In this document: positions 22,321 through 32,689 of the stretch, one piece after another | Layout of the letters: each line of letters starts with the position of its first letter | Position numbering within the stretch: position 1 is the first letter of the stretch | Assembly (NCBI RefSeq): GCF_040954645.1 | Contig: NC_092810.1 | Location: forward strand, 12,324,377 to 12,388,376 | Reading direction: 5' to 3' | DNA: 64,000 nucleotides | Source of the DNA: Diabrotica undecimpunctata | Taxonomy: Eukaryota; Arthropoda; Insecta; Coleoptera; Chrysomelidae | Program-made: the position numbers and the translations under genes | Notes under the pieces: generated by a model | The model's database searches: none | What the model was told of the DNA's origin: nothing | Seen by the model: the letters and a program-made list of their open reading frames with translations, nothing else

Positions 22321-23025
22321 GTTAAAGACCTTAAATAATTATGCTGAACTAATTATTAGAAATAACTGTTATTCATTGAATTTTGTTTAATAAATAAAGA
22401 ATCAAATTATTGGGACCAAATGCTCACATCAGCTATTATGATACAAATAAGGTTTATTAATATTTTGAAAAATAGTTATAGGTCATAATATTTACAGAAA
22501 GTTAAAACGTTCTGGTTCAAATAGATGTAACAACCATTATCTGCTAATGGATTAAGTCGGCAGTCAAAGAAAATCGACAGCACACACACCGTCATTTAGC
22601 TAATAATTTATCACTTGATACTTGAGATTCTTTGAGAATTGAAGAGACGTGTGTGAATGATTATGATTACGGAATGATGTTTATACAATATGTTATTATT
22701 AGGTATAAAATTACGAACTTGAATCTCGTGGTATTTCGCTTTCTTTGCATCTTTGCAAATATATTTTTAAACACTATAGGGAAGTATCAAATGAATTTTA
22801 ATACAAACGTATTAAAAATACCAAGTATTAGGTTACACGGAAAAGTTTTTTGATGGTAACAGAAATAAAAAGATAAATTGTATTATCCGAATTTATTTTC
22901 AAGTCATTGTGATATTTGTTTTAAAATTAGGTAGATTCAAGGGGCAGTTTGGTAGATCGGTAGATAGGAATCAAATTCGGTAGATCTACCGAAAAATCGG
23001 TAGACGGAACAACACTGACAGAGAC

Positions 23026-23330
23026 ACAAGCACGGAAGCACGCACCGATTCAACGCGCCTAATTCTCTAGTGCTGCGCGCGCAGCGGACGGATCATGTTT
23101 GAGTGGGAGAGAGACGCAAGGCATTCGCCGGTCCGGCGGGCCTCTCTCTCGTTCGGTGACTCACTGTAACAGACGTGAGCGGGCGTTACACTTTTTCATG
23201 AATGACTCCGAGCCACAACCTAATTTAAGACGTTGTCACGTCAAAAACTTATGTAAAGTTACATTCAGCAATATTTCTTAGACTCTAAAACATTATAGTA
23301 CTACTAGCTAACGTGTACACTTTAGCCGCA
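23026..23330. other. GC-rich patch beside the hAT element
   Basis: Contains CpG-rich GTGCTGCGCGCGCAGCG near 23072 and a short 60-codon frame with no recognisable family. Possibly a decayed LTR or promoter region; unassigned. Confidence 0.3.
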
Positions 23331-23354
23331 CTTTGCTCGGCTTTTTCTTTTTAA

Positions 23355-23475
23355 ATTAGTAATTATTCATAGACGAATACATAAAATAAGAAATTCACAA
23401 ATATAAAAGGTTTGACAAAAATTCTTTAGTCAAAGGCCGAAAATGGAATTTAGTTCGGGGTTTGGTAAGTCAGAC
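23355..23475 (+). repeat. Dispersed repeat, copy 2
   Basis: Inverted relative to the copy at 17950-18070. Confidence 0.6.
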
Positions 23476-23729
23476 CTGTTTATAAATGCTTAGAAACCAG
23501 AAAAGCCTATTCTCTATGCGCATTCTACTCAAAAAAGTGAAAAACAAGCCTATGTCCGTTTTATTGTGTACAAAAAGGAATTTGATCGAGTTCAATAAAA
23601 CCTACTTTTTAACTAACTGTGATTTAAGACTACTAAAATAAAGAATTTAGTTTTATACCCTTAAGAGTTTAGTTTCTAATTGAATATTATTAATAAAGGC
23701 TACATTGCGTTTTTTCTAAAGCTTTGCAT

Positions 23730-26090
23730 TATCCATCTCACCCGGACGTGTCTGGGTGAGATGGACCACCTTTTTTGTGACAATATTTTCCTGGTACCGC
23801 AAAAGTCACATTTTACTTCAAATCATTTTAAGCCTCTCCACATCCCACACATTCATCTTCATCTCATTCTTTTACTGACATACCGTCATCTTGGACTAGA
23901 TCTGCAGAATCATAGCTTTCTGAGTCTGAACTTTCAAACTGTGTCACTTTGCTAGATGGTTCCTTTTTTGGCGTAAGAAACTTCTTTTTTAATTCAATAT
24001 TTTTTCTCAGTTGATCTTGTTACTTTTTCTTTTTGTTTGCCTTTCATTGCTTGCTCAACTGCCTTCCTTTTTACAATAGTAGTGTTCTGAGCTGAATTTA
24101 ATACTTTTGAAACAGTCGTCAAACATCTCTTAACCGTTACTTGCTGCGTGAGAGAAGGGACGGGTGATATAGGTTCTAGAAGTTTAGAAGGAGTCATTTT
24201 TAAAGGTGTAAGGGTACTAGAAGTACTGGGGATACTAGCAAGATCAAATTGAGTTCTTCGTACTGCACAGGAGATAGAAGAATCAACAGTGTCACTTGTT
24301 GGCACACTAGTTACAACATTGACGTATTTGCCGGTAAGCTCTGCATTGGAGGCAACAGGGCCAACCTCGCCGGTTGGTGCACTAGCGAGAGTGTGCGAAA
24401 ATACTTGGACAATGGGCACTGCACCGGAGGAATCGGGCTTTAAGTAGGCGTAGGCTGGTATTACAGACATATCTAGAGGGACTATGCCACAAGCTTGAAA
24501 TCCACTCACACCATTTTGTACACCTGCAGCTTTGGTCCATGCAGAGTTGAGAAGTTTTCCAAACTGCAGACGATTGATCTTTCTGGATGAATTGTTTGTA
24601 ATGAATAATTACAAGCACTACAAAAGTAGCACTTAAGTGATTTGAAAAAGGATCGGTCCAAAAGTTGTAGCCAGTGCAAAGTATGGGGTATAAGGCTCAT
24701 CAAAATGATTCCTTCTTGCTTCGTGTACACCCAAGGAACTGGTGTGTAATGTGTGACCATTAAGTAAGAGAAGTACTTTCCCGGCTGGTTTTTTAGGTTG
24801 AAAATTACTTTTTAATCAGTGCAGAAAAAATTCACTAGTGACATAAAAAGATTTTTGTGACATTTTTACAACTGAGAGAGGAACTCAACTTTCAAGTTCT
24901 TGCCCTTCAGCGCTAGCACAAGTTAGAACAGAAACGGTTTCACCCTTTTCCCCTGAAGTAATGGACGTTACATTTTTGGAACCTTTAATGTCAACAACAT
25001 TTCCTGGCTTGTTCTTCAGTTGAAGCCCGGTTTCGTCTATGTTAAAAATGTGCCCAGGCTTTTCAACTAAATTGTTTTCCAAAATAATAACTTCGAGTAC
25101 TCTTCCACACACCTCGTATTCATTCCCTTAGCTCGGGATACAGATACACCTTCTGATTTTCTAATAGTAAGAGTAGGATTTCTTAAAAGAAAAGAGTTTA
25201 GCCAATTTTATTATAACCAGCTTTTCTAGTTTCCTTGTCAAATTTGTGAGGTAGTTTTAGCTCTTTAGTAAGTTCAAACGCCATGCTTCTCACGCAATCA
25301 CTGCAAGGAGTAAACCCATGAGCTGGTAATTTTTTTATGTGGCCTACAATCTTCTATTCATTTGTTCTTCCTAAAATGGAGGAGAACCCTAAGCTGTCCT
25401 TCGTAAACTTTTGTTTTTTATCCTTCTTTTAATTAAGAGTGGTCTTATGAATTTGATAAGCTTTAGCAGCAGCATTGACACCCATTTGTTTATTTTCGAC
25501 CGCATTAACCGCTTGTATTAATGCATCTTCCGCCCACACCCCTCCTCATCACGTAGTTAGTTGGCATTTTTCTGTAACAGAAAAATACAAGCTCTACTTA
25601 GGTAGTAATAACACTATAAGTCGTTTTAATAAAAGTAACATTTAAAAACGTTGGTACTGGTACATCTCTCCTGTATTGAAATACGTGGCCATCTCTAACA
25701 AAACGTACTGGTCCATCTATCCCAAAAGTCCGGGTGAGATGGACCACCTCATAATTTGCATTTTTAACGTACACATGGCGGCTTTTTTAGGTAAGGTTAC
25801 TACCTACATATTTATTGACATCGCTACAAGAATCCTACGTCGATATCACGTCAACTTAAACTAAAAACTAAAACTATGTTACTACGTTAAAAAATCTTTG
25901 GACTTACCAAAATAGATAATGACGTTTTTCTCGACAAATATTAACAACAACACCATATAACTAACAGTATGTCTTTACTGTAACTGAAGCATACTCACAA
26001 CAAAACGATGGTAGCGCTCGAGCTACACAGTTCGGAAATAATGGACTGGTCCATCTCTCCCGGTGGTCCATCTCTCCCGGACTTACCCTA
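23730..26090 (-). mobile_element. pogo-type DNA transposon with subterminal repeats
   Basis: The ends share GGGTGAGATGGACCACC (left, 23754) and the reverse complement of GGTGGTCCATCTCTCCC (right, 26062). Additional copies of TGGTCCATCTCTCC-like words at about 25650, 25710, 25735 and 26045 form a subterminal array. At the left end CCATCTCACCC and GGGTGAGATGG are inverted over 32 bp. The decayed transposase lies inside on the minus strand. Exact ends and the TA duplication were not pinned. Confidence 0.75.
23994..25545 (-). pseudogene. pogo/jerky-type transposase, decayed
   Basis: From the 5' side: a psq-type HTH (AEDALIQAVNAVENKQMGVN near 25540), IFNIDETGLQLKNKPG (first catalytic Asp) with TSGEKGETVSVLTCASAEG (25060-24900), then NGHTLHTSSLGV (normally LLDNHxSH, here with the catalytic Asp lost), a LATTFGPILF segment in place of THxxQPLDxxxF, and a C-terminal SGFQACGIVPLDMSVIPAYA with a Ser/Thr-rich tail (24509-23994). 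Several frameshifts and stops. Confidence 0.85.
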
Positions 26091-27189
26091 TATGAAACAT
26101 AAACATGGGCTTTCAAAAACAACATAGTCCACATACTCCAAGCGACTCAGCAGGTCACAAAAGTGACTTTTTTGGGCTAACATCAACAGCAGTTTCATTT
26201 ATTGATTTGTCATTTACTACGTAGAATATGATTTACTTTGTACCTTGCCTTAGCCCTTTGCCCTTGGATGAAACCAAAAGTTATCAAAAACGCCGATTTT
26301 TACTGATATCTTCCTCTTTTTTATGTGTGTATACAATATATCACTCTTTTTAAAATGCATAATAAATCAATTTGGCATCTAATAGATCTAAGACATTTTG
26401 CAAACTTAAACCGATATCTATTTCTACATAAAACTCTCGAACTGGGTTTAAATAATAGGGGTGAAAACGTTTTATTCTTGACGCTTACCGTCGATAAAAA
26501 TAAACAATAAAACTAAAAGTGCAGATGCCGTTGATAATCCCCAGGTGCCACTCTTTCGAACTTTTATTCCGGCAAACTCGGAAACTGAACATAAAAAGAG
26601 GTTCGTGGACTTGACTGAAACGAGCATTCATTGAAATAAGAAAACGGAAGACAAGAATGCCAGACAAAAAGAATGCTAATGGATAAAAAAAACTAGTGAA
26701 AGGGGCATTAGTGTTGAAGAAGGCCTATATCGGGATCTGATCTGAATTTCTTACCTTTTTATTGAGATAGGAGTTTTGTGAGTTATTTATTATCACATTC
26801 GTGAGAATGTGAAACAGAATATTATTTTTTTGTAACACATTGTAGTTCGTAGTATAAATACATAATCAAACCGTCAAAGATTTCCTGAAATTTATTTTTT
26901 AAATGTATTCTATATAAGTAAGTATTTACTATGACCGCTTGTTCTGGAGACTGGAGCTTGATAGAATACAATAAAATTAACTGAGAAAATAATATATCTT
27001 TATAATCCATTTAATTCACATATTATAAATTCTATACTTAAATTTTAGCAATATTTAAGTGCTTACATCACCTGTACTAAGTAAGCAATCTTTCTATTTG
27101 TTATTAACAACAAATTACAATTTTTACAATTTTATATTAAGTAAATCACAAGTTTAAAAACTCAATTTCAAACAAATCAAACTGAAAAA
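26091..27189. other. AT-rich intergenic DNA
   Basis: No gene recognised. Confidence 0.35.
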
Positions 27190-28290
27190 CTCGCTCCTTC
27201 TTATTGCGCCGTCTCCTTTCGAAGGTTGGCGATCCAAATGGCAATTGTAGCTTTGGAAACTTCTGCACGAAATATTTCTGTGGATGAGCTGTCAAACCAT
27301 CTCCTCAGGTCTTTCAGCCACAAGTTCTGGCGTCTTCCACCTGATCGTTTGCTCCCAACTTTACCTTCCAATATGGTTTGGAATAATTTATGTCTTCTAA
27401 GTACCTCAGTATTGGTAACTTTTGTATCCATGGAATTCTCAGCATCCGTCTGTATATATACATTTCAAAGGCATCTTTTTTTTTTTCTGTTTTCGAGTCC
27501 ATTGTCCAACCTTTACAGCCATAGAGTAAAACAGAGAAAATGTAACAACTGATCATTCGAATTCTGAACTCTAGACTAAAGTCAGATCTTGTAAAAAATG
27601 TTTACATGTTCATGAGTGCTTTCCTCGCTAGTGCAATTTTTGAAGGATTTCTTTTTTGGATTACACTGGCTGTTGATATCTGCTCCCAAATATTTTATGA
27701 AACTTACATGTTCTATTATTTGTTCCTTGACATACAAACGTTGGTACGTTTGTTGCTTTCTTTAAAAATACTAAAATTTTAGTTTTGGAAACATTTAGAT
27801 GTAAACCGAACATTTGGCTATGATGAACTACCGTATTTATTATATTTTGTAGTTTTTGTGAGGTGTTTGCTATTGGGACGGTATCATCAGCGTACCTGAT
27901 GTTGTCTATGCTTGTTTCGTTAATCTTGATTCCACCTTGAACCTCGTCTAATGCTTTTCTGAATATAGATTTAGAATACAGATTAAATAATAGCGATGAT
28001 AGGACGCAACCTTGTCGTACTACTCGTCGGATTTGTCGTTACAGTTTGGTGCAAATATAGTTCTGAGATAGTTTCCAAGCTTTGTTCGTCAATTCCAGTT
28101 GCTCTCAGAATTTCGATCATCTTTTGATGGTTAACGCAGTCAAATGCTTTTCGAAAATCAATAAAACATGCAGATACATCTACATTCATGTCTCTGCATC
28201 GACTATATCATTATTTAGCGTTGCTGTCAATAAAGTCAAGCTAGAGAATACTTGTTATTCTCCTTCGTTTTAGTCTATATCTCACTCCAT
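27190..28290 (-). pseudogene. LINE RT to 3' end, decayed
   Basis: Minus-strand blocks: ACFIDFRKAFDCVNHQKMIE (28170-28110), RYADDTVPIANT (about 27905, Y-A-D-D catalytic box), LHLNVSKTKILVF, then YIFSVLLYGCKGWTMDSKTE and YIYRRMLRIPW, ending in SGGRRQNLWLKDLRRWFDS and IANLRKETAQ at 27201. Same family as 2227-3528 and 50335-50800. Many frameshifts. Confidence 0.85.
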
Positions 28291-28551
28291 CAACTTCTAA
28301 CAGCTCTATTATTCCATTCCACATATTTGTCATTTCTACGTACCCCTTCCCGTATCAGTTGGCCCAAATGTATGCCCATGTATTTTGTAGTATTGTAAAA
28401 CTTTTTGCCGTTTGTGGATTGTACAATGGGCCGAGGTAAAGTTATCGATTAGAAAATTTGTTCAATTATTATTAGATTTTTTAGTTATAAAAATTCAATT
28501 CGGAAATCGCGAATATGTTGCAATTGTCACGCTATAGTGTAAGAAATAGTC
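28291..28551. other. Spacer
   Basis: No feature recognised. Confidence 0.3.
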
Positions 28552-28665
28552 AAAAGATACAAAACTACAGGTTCTTTCGTCACAAAACGTAGAAATGTAC
28601 GAAAAAGTAAAATAACCGAAGCAGATCGAAGGGCATTAAGACGCATTATAGTGAAAAATCGATGA
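28552..28665 (+). pseudogene. Tc1-type transposase HTH fragment
   Basis: Encodes KTTGSFVTKRRNVRKSKITE then ADRRALRRIIVKNR before a stop, matching the linker between the two helix-turn-helix halves of Tc1-like transposases (sGR.rk.t..d.R.l.riV.knr). Confidence 0.6.
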
Positions 28666-29165
28666 GCATATTATATGGAGTTAATTAAGCGTTTTATAGA
28701 GTGACAAAATACGTTTTATAGTTGAAAAAATTAATGCGAATTGTTTTTAATAAATTTCATTTTATTTAAGGCTAAGGAAAAGCCACTTTTAACATTACAA
28801 TACAATATACAATATACAATACATATATCTTTTATTTTGTTTATTGCTGTTTTATGTAACAAAGGCAAATCCACGTTAGAATTCACGAATACAAAGCCAG
28901 TCGAACTCGCCATTAATTATTACTCAGTTATACGGATTTTATCAGTTACAGTTTATGCTATGATTAACGTATACAATAGAATAAAAAAATCTCTTTGCCG
29001 TCACTGTTGAGTGAAAATCACGTACGTTATTTTTTTTATTCACATGTTTTGTTGCTAAATAAGCTTGAAAATCTCATAGCGCACATACGAAACATTTTAA
29101 TTCAGAAATACTTGTAGTGCCGTCCATAGTGAAGTATTGAAATTGTAGGTACTCTTTCAATCTCT
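28666..29165. other. AT-rich spacer
   Basis: No feature recognised. Confidence 0.3.
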
Positions 29166-30720
29166 TTCAAGTAAGCAATATTATTTCAGTAGAAGAAAAA
29201 GAGTGTGAAGAATATTATAAAAGAACCATAAAAAGGGATAACGAAAGAAGATTTGAAGTTAAAATAACCTTCAATTCTAATACACGCCCATTAGGGGACT
29301 CAAAACAGCAAGCATATGTGAGACTGCTGCAATTAGAGAAGAAATTTCAAAGAGACAGAAACCTTGAAAAAGAGTACAGGAAATTTATGAAGGAATATGA
29401 AGACTTAGGTCACATGAAATTGAATAAAACCGAAACCATAAATAGGCAAGAGTATTACCTTCCTCATCATTCAGTAATAAAAGAGGATATTATCACAACA
29501 AAATGTAGAGCTGTGTTTGACGCTTCTAGTAAATGTTTAACAGGAATTAGTCTCAATGATATAATGCACTCTGGACTTCGTTTGCAACAAGATCTTACAA
29601 ATATATTAATAAATTGGAACTCGTACAAAATAACATATACGGCAGATCTAGAGAAAATGTTTAGGCAAATAAAGATAGCTGAAGAAGATCAAGTTTACCA
29701 GAAGATATTATGGAGACAGTCTGTAAAAGAACCAATAAAGGAGTATCAGTTGTCAACAGTAGCATACGGTATGAAGGCCATACCTTGCATTAAGAACGAT
29801 ACAGGACTTACGTAATGACGAGAAATTAAAATATCCACTAGCTGCGGAAATTGTTAAACACAACATGAACGTAGACGACGTGCTAGCTGGATCAGAAACG
29901 ATGGCTGAAGCTTATCAAGCTCAAACAGAGTTAACATAACTGTTCAAGAAAAGGGGTTTTGTATTAAGTAAATGGCTTAGTAATAGTCAAGATTTAATAG
30001 AAATCATACCGGAGGAACTAAAAAGTGTCGATCTTAAAATGTTAGACAAAGAAGATGCTAGGGATCCATTGGTCACCGGTTGAAGATGTAATTACATTTA
30101 AAATAGATATAACCGAACATAAAAAAATAACAAAGAGGCTAGTGTTATCGGAAAATGGCAAAAATATATGACCCATTGGGATGGATTGCGCCAGTTATAA
30201 TGCAATCAAAAATATTCATACAAGATTTGTGGACAAAAAGGATAAGTTCGAACAAAGAATTGGATAATTCTGATCAAACCCAAGGGTTGACTATTACTTA
30301 CAGCTAAAACACCTTGAAGAGATAGTAATACCTAGGTTGAATAATCTTACCAATTCAGGGAAAATAGAATTGAATGGATTTGATGATGCGTCTACGAAAG
30401 GATAAGGAGCAGTAATATATACTAGAACATTATATCCTGATGTAAAAATAAGCCTTATAGTAGCCAAAATAAAGGTTGCACCAGTTAAAGGTTTAACAAC
30501 ACTGCCGAAGTTAGAATTGTGTGCAGCATTGCTGCTTAGCAGACTCATAAAAAGAACAATTCAAACGCTAAATCGCAATGATGTGGAAATATATGCATGG
30601 TCTGATTCCAAAATTACTCTGTTTGTAACGAACAGAGTAACCGAAATAATAGACACCATACAACCTGATCGCTGGTTTAAAGTAGATACAAAAGAAAACC
30701 CAGCAGTCTATTATAGATAG
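29166..30720 (+). pseudogene. BEL/Pao LTR retrotransposon pol fragment
   Basis: Blocks in order: YYLPHHSVIKEDIITTKCRA then VFDASSK, SLNDIMHSGLRLQQDL, YTADLEKMFRQI (catalytic Asp of RT motif A), LSTVAYGMKA, NVDDVLAG (motif C, normally YVDD), RGFVLSKWLSN, LGIHWSPVEDVITFK, a KIYDPLGWIAPV block and an RNase H remnant (LNGFDDASTK, CAALLLSRLIK, IYAWSDSKITL). These are characteristic of BEL/Pao pol. The protein is split by at least five frameshifts or stops and no LTR, protease or integrase was identified nearby. Confidence 0.9.
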
Positions 30721-31011
30721 TTACCTAATTAACATCTATAGGGTAATTATTAGTAGCTATCAATAAAACTATAATTTTTACTCAACATTTTATTGTATTA
30801 CCATCATTGATCGAAAAGAATCGGACAAAGGGGCATTACAAAACGATTCGATTCTTATAACTACGTTCAAATCTGTCCATTGGTTACTTGAAATTGGATA
30901 CTTGAAATTATAAGAAATGTTGATTAAAGATCATTAGAGTTATTGTTGATCTTCCAGTGGCGTACAATTTTTTTTTAAGTATGTGAGGTAGCGTTACTTG
31001 TTTTGAAGAAT
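30721..31011. other. AT-rich spacer
   Basis: No feature recognised. Confidence 0.3.
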
Positions 31012-31965
31012 TTTTACATTTACCATTACCATTTACCATTTCAATCTGTGTGCGTCCACTGCTAAACATAGGTATCCCGCTCTTTCCATTTGTTTCTCTT
31101 TTGTGCGGCTTGCATCTAATTATTGCTAACATGCTTCAGGTCATCAGTTCATCTAGTTGGTGGGTGTCCCCTGCTTTATATTGCTTCTTGCCTTAGTCTC
31201 CACTCTCTCCGTTCGGCTCGCGGAGATAAGAATACGGCCGAGGTCAGAAGGCCCTGCCTGCCGTAAGGGGCAACTAATGGGTAGGAATCGAGAGGTGGAG
31301 AGCCGTCGCTTGAGGTGTCGGGTTTGTAGAAACGCACACGGCCGCTTAGGCGACAAGGTCACCGGTCTACATTCCTAGTATCCGAGACGAGACTCTCGGG
31401 GACCACTCTACTCTCATTCCAAGAGAACCAGGCGAGGTCCCGGCACGTACCCGTCAGGAGATTCAAGAGTGGTAGAGGAGAGATTCTCGGCGGCGACCTG
31501 TCTACGTGCGAGGTGGAAATTCCTCTGCCTGCTTCGCCTATCCGCCCGTGGGTGGGATAACGGGTAGGTGCGGTAATCGCAACACAGGTACTACGGGGAA
31601 GGTGAAGCCCCACGAAACGTTTTTGGTATACGTGGCGTGGCACCTTCATTTTTGTGTCGGACTCTTAGGGGCAGTGGATTCGTTAACGGTCGTATAGACG
31701 AAAGGCCAGGTAGACCAGGGTCCTGCCCGTTTCTTTAATTGGAGGGCACAAACGCTTTGCAAAGTCTCCACTCTAAAATACGCCTTGTTTATTGGTTATC
31801 TGATAATCTGGCGAAGTGTTCTGCCCAATTCCTTTTTAAAGACGCGATTTTTTCGGTAGCGTCTGTTGTCATTGTTCTATGACGTATTTCTTAGTTTGGG
31901 AATCGGTCTCTCAGAGAGACACCCAACATCTGACGCTCCATGGCCATCTGAGTCACGCGAATCTT
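31012..31965 (-). pseudogene. LINE 3' end, split by a GC-rich insert
   Basis: The minus strand encodes MAMERQMLGVSLRDRFPN, RTMTTDATEKIASLKRNWAE then HFARLSDNQ, TRRILEWR (31950-31775), then resumes beyond the 31207-31762 insert with the family's closing block (31206-31050; sequence encoding GYLCLAVDA) and an (ATGGTAA)n-like tail at 31012-31040. Same family as 10546-11060. Confidence 0.8.
31207..31762. mobile_element. 556-bp GC-rich retroinsert, family unknown
   Basis: A strongly GC-rich block flanked by a perfect 12-bp duplication AGTCTCCACTCT (31195-31206 and 31763-31774), inserted into a LINE fragment whose coding continues on either side. A 12-bp duplication points to LINE-driven insertion (SINE, LINE 5' part or processed RNA). 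The frames over it (96 and 69 codons, minus strand) resemble no family I know. No poly(A), tRNA-like A/B box pair or rRNA identity is evident. Confidence 0.8.
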
Positions 31966-31968
31966 ATA

Positions 31969-32065
31969 GGTAATGTATTTTGATAAGAGCTATGACATTC
32001 TAAATAACAGATAAACTTGTGTACTGTATTGGTATGACTCATAGCTCTTATCAAAATCCATTACC
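31969..32065. repeat. 97-nt hairpin with 27-bp stem
   Basis: 31969-31995 and 32039-32065 pair at 26 of 27 positions (GGTAATGtATTTTGATAAG...AGCTATGA) around a 43-nt loop. The size resembles a miRNA precursor or a tiny foldback MITE; nothing distinguishes these. Confidence 0.7.
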
Positions 32066-32509
32066 ATTTACTACCTTTTTTGTGAGTGTCATGTGAGTTA
32101 AAATTTTACAAAATTTGAGGTACACCTATTTTGGGATACGGAGATTCCATGTTTGATATTTGCAATGTGGCCAGATTTGCCATTTCTCTTATATTATTAG
32201 TAACTTTGGTTTTTCAAATTCATAACTCTGTATATTTAGTCATTATTGGAATCTCCACTAATGATTTTATGTAGTTTGGAAGGTCTTAAATACATAAAAC
32301 AGTGCAAAATATGTAGATTTTAATAAATTCAAATATTTAAATGTAGAATACTGTGATTTTAACATTTGTCCACCATTTACATTATTACCTAAAACTGACA
32401 GTAGTTGTGTTTCGAAAAGTTCTGCATGATCATTTCTTTAAACTGGCTTTTAACGCAAAATAACGAATTACTATTCTAATAAGGAGAGGGTGCGGTGACA
32501 GAAAAAGAC

Positions 32510-32650
32510 CCTATTGTGGAGTAGTCAACTTGTTCAATGATACTTTCTCAAACCATGTTCATATTCATAAGGCGACGTTTCAAAAAACTGTAAAGCTGTT
32601 TAAGGAGTCTGGAGAAGTAAAAGATAGATACCGATCAGCTACACATTTTT
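32510..32650 (+). pseudogene. mariner-type transposase N-terminal HTH fragment
   Basis: Encodes LFNDTFSNHVHIHKATFQKT then VKLFKESGEVKDRYRS, the second helix-turn-helix and linker typical of the insect mariner-like family (..I.ksTV.Rt...F.etGsV.DrpRSGRP). It stops where the minus-strand LINE begins. It may be the same family as the C-terminal piece at 50797-51212. Confidence 0.65.
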
Positions 32651-32689
32651 CTCTAAACACTCAACATTTTTATTTTCCTTCTCCTCTAT

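Larger units (their letters stand above)
21862..23017. mobile_element. Non-autonomous hAT element with 8-bp target duplication
   Basis: Ends CAGTGATGTTCCG (left) and CAGTGTTGTTCCG (right, reverse complement) match the hAT CAGxG inverted-end rule, and the flanks carry a perfect 8-bp duplication ACAGAGAC (21854-21861 and 23018-23025). Both subterminal regions repeat a TCGGTAGAT word. 1156 bp, no transposase. It contains a (TA)n tract and a nested mariner-type MITE at 22026-22320. Confidence 0.9.

Noticed and set aside
31207..31762. GC-rich block as rRNA or tRNA-derived sequence
   Set aside because: No recognisable rRNA core motif and no A-box/B-box pair at suitable spacing; left as unknown retroinsert.
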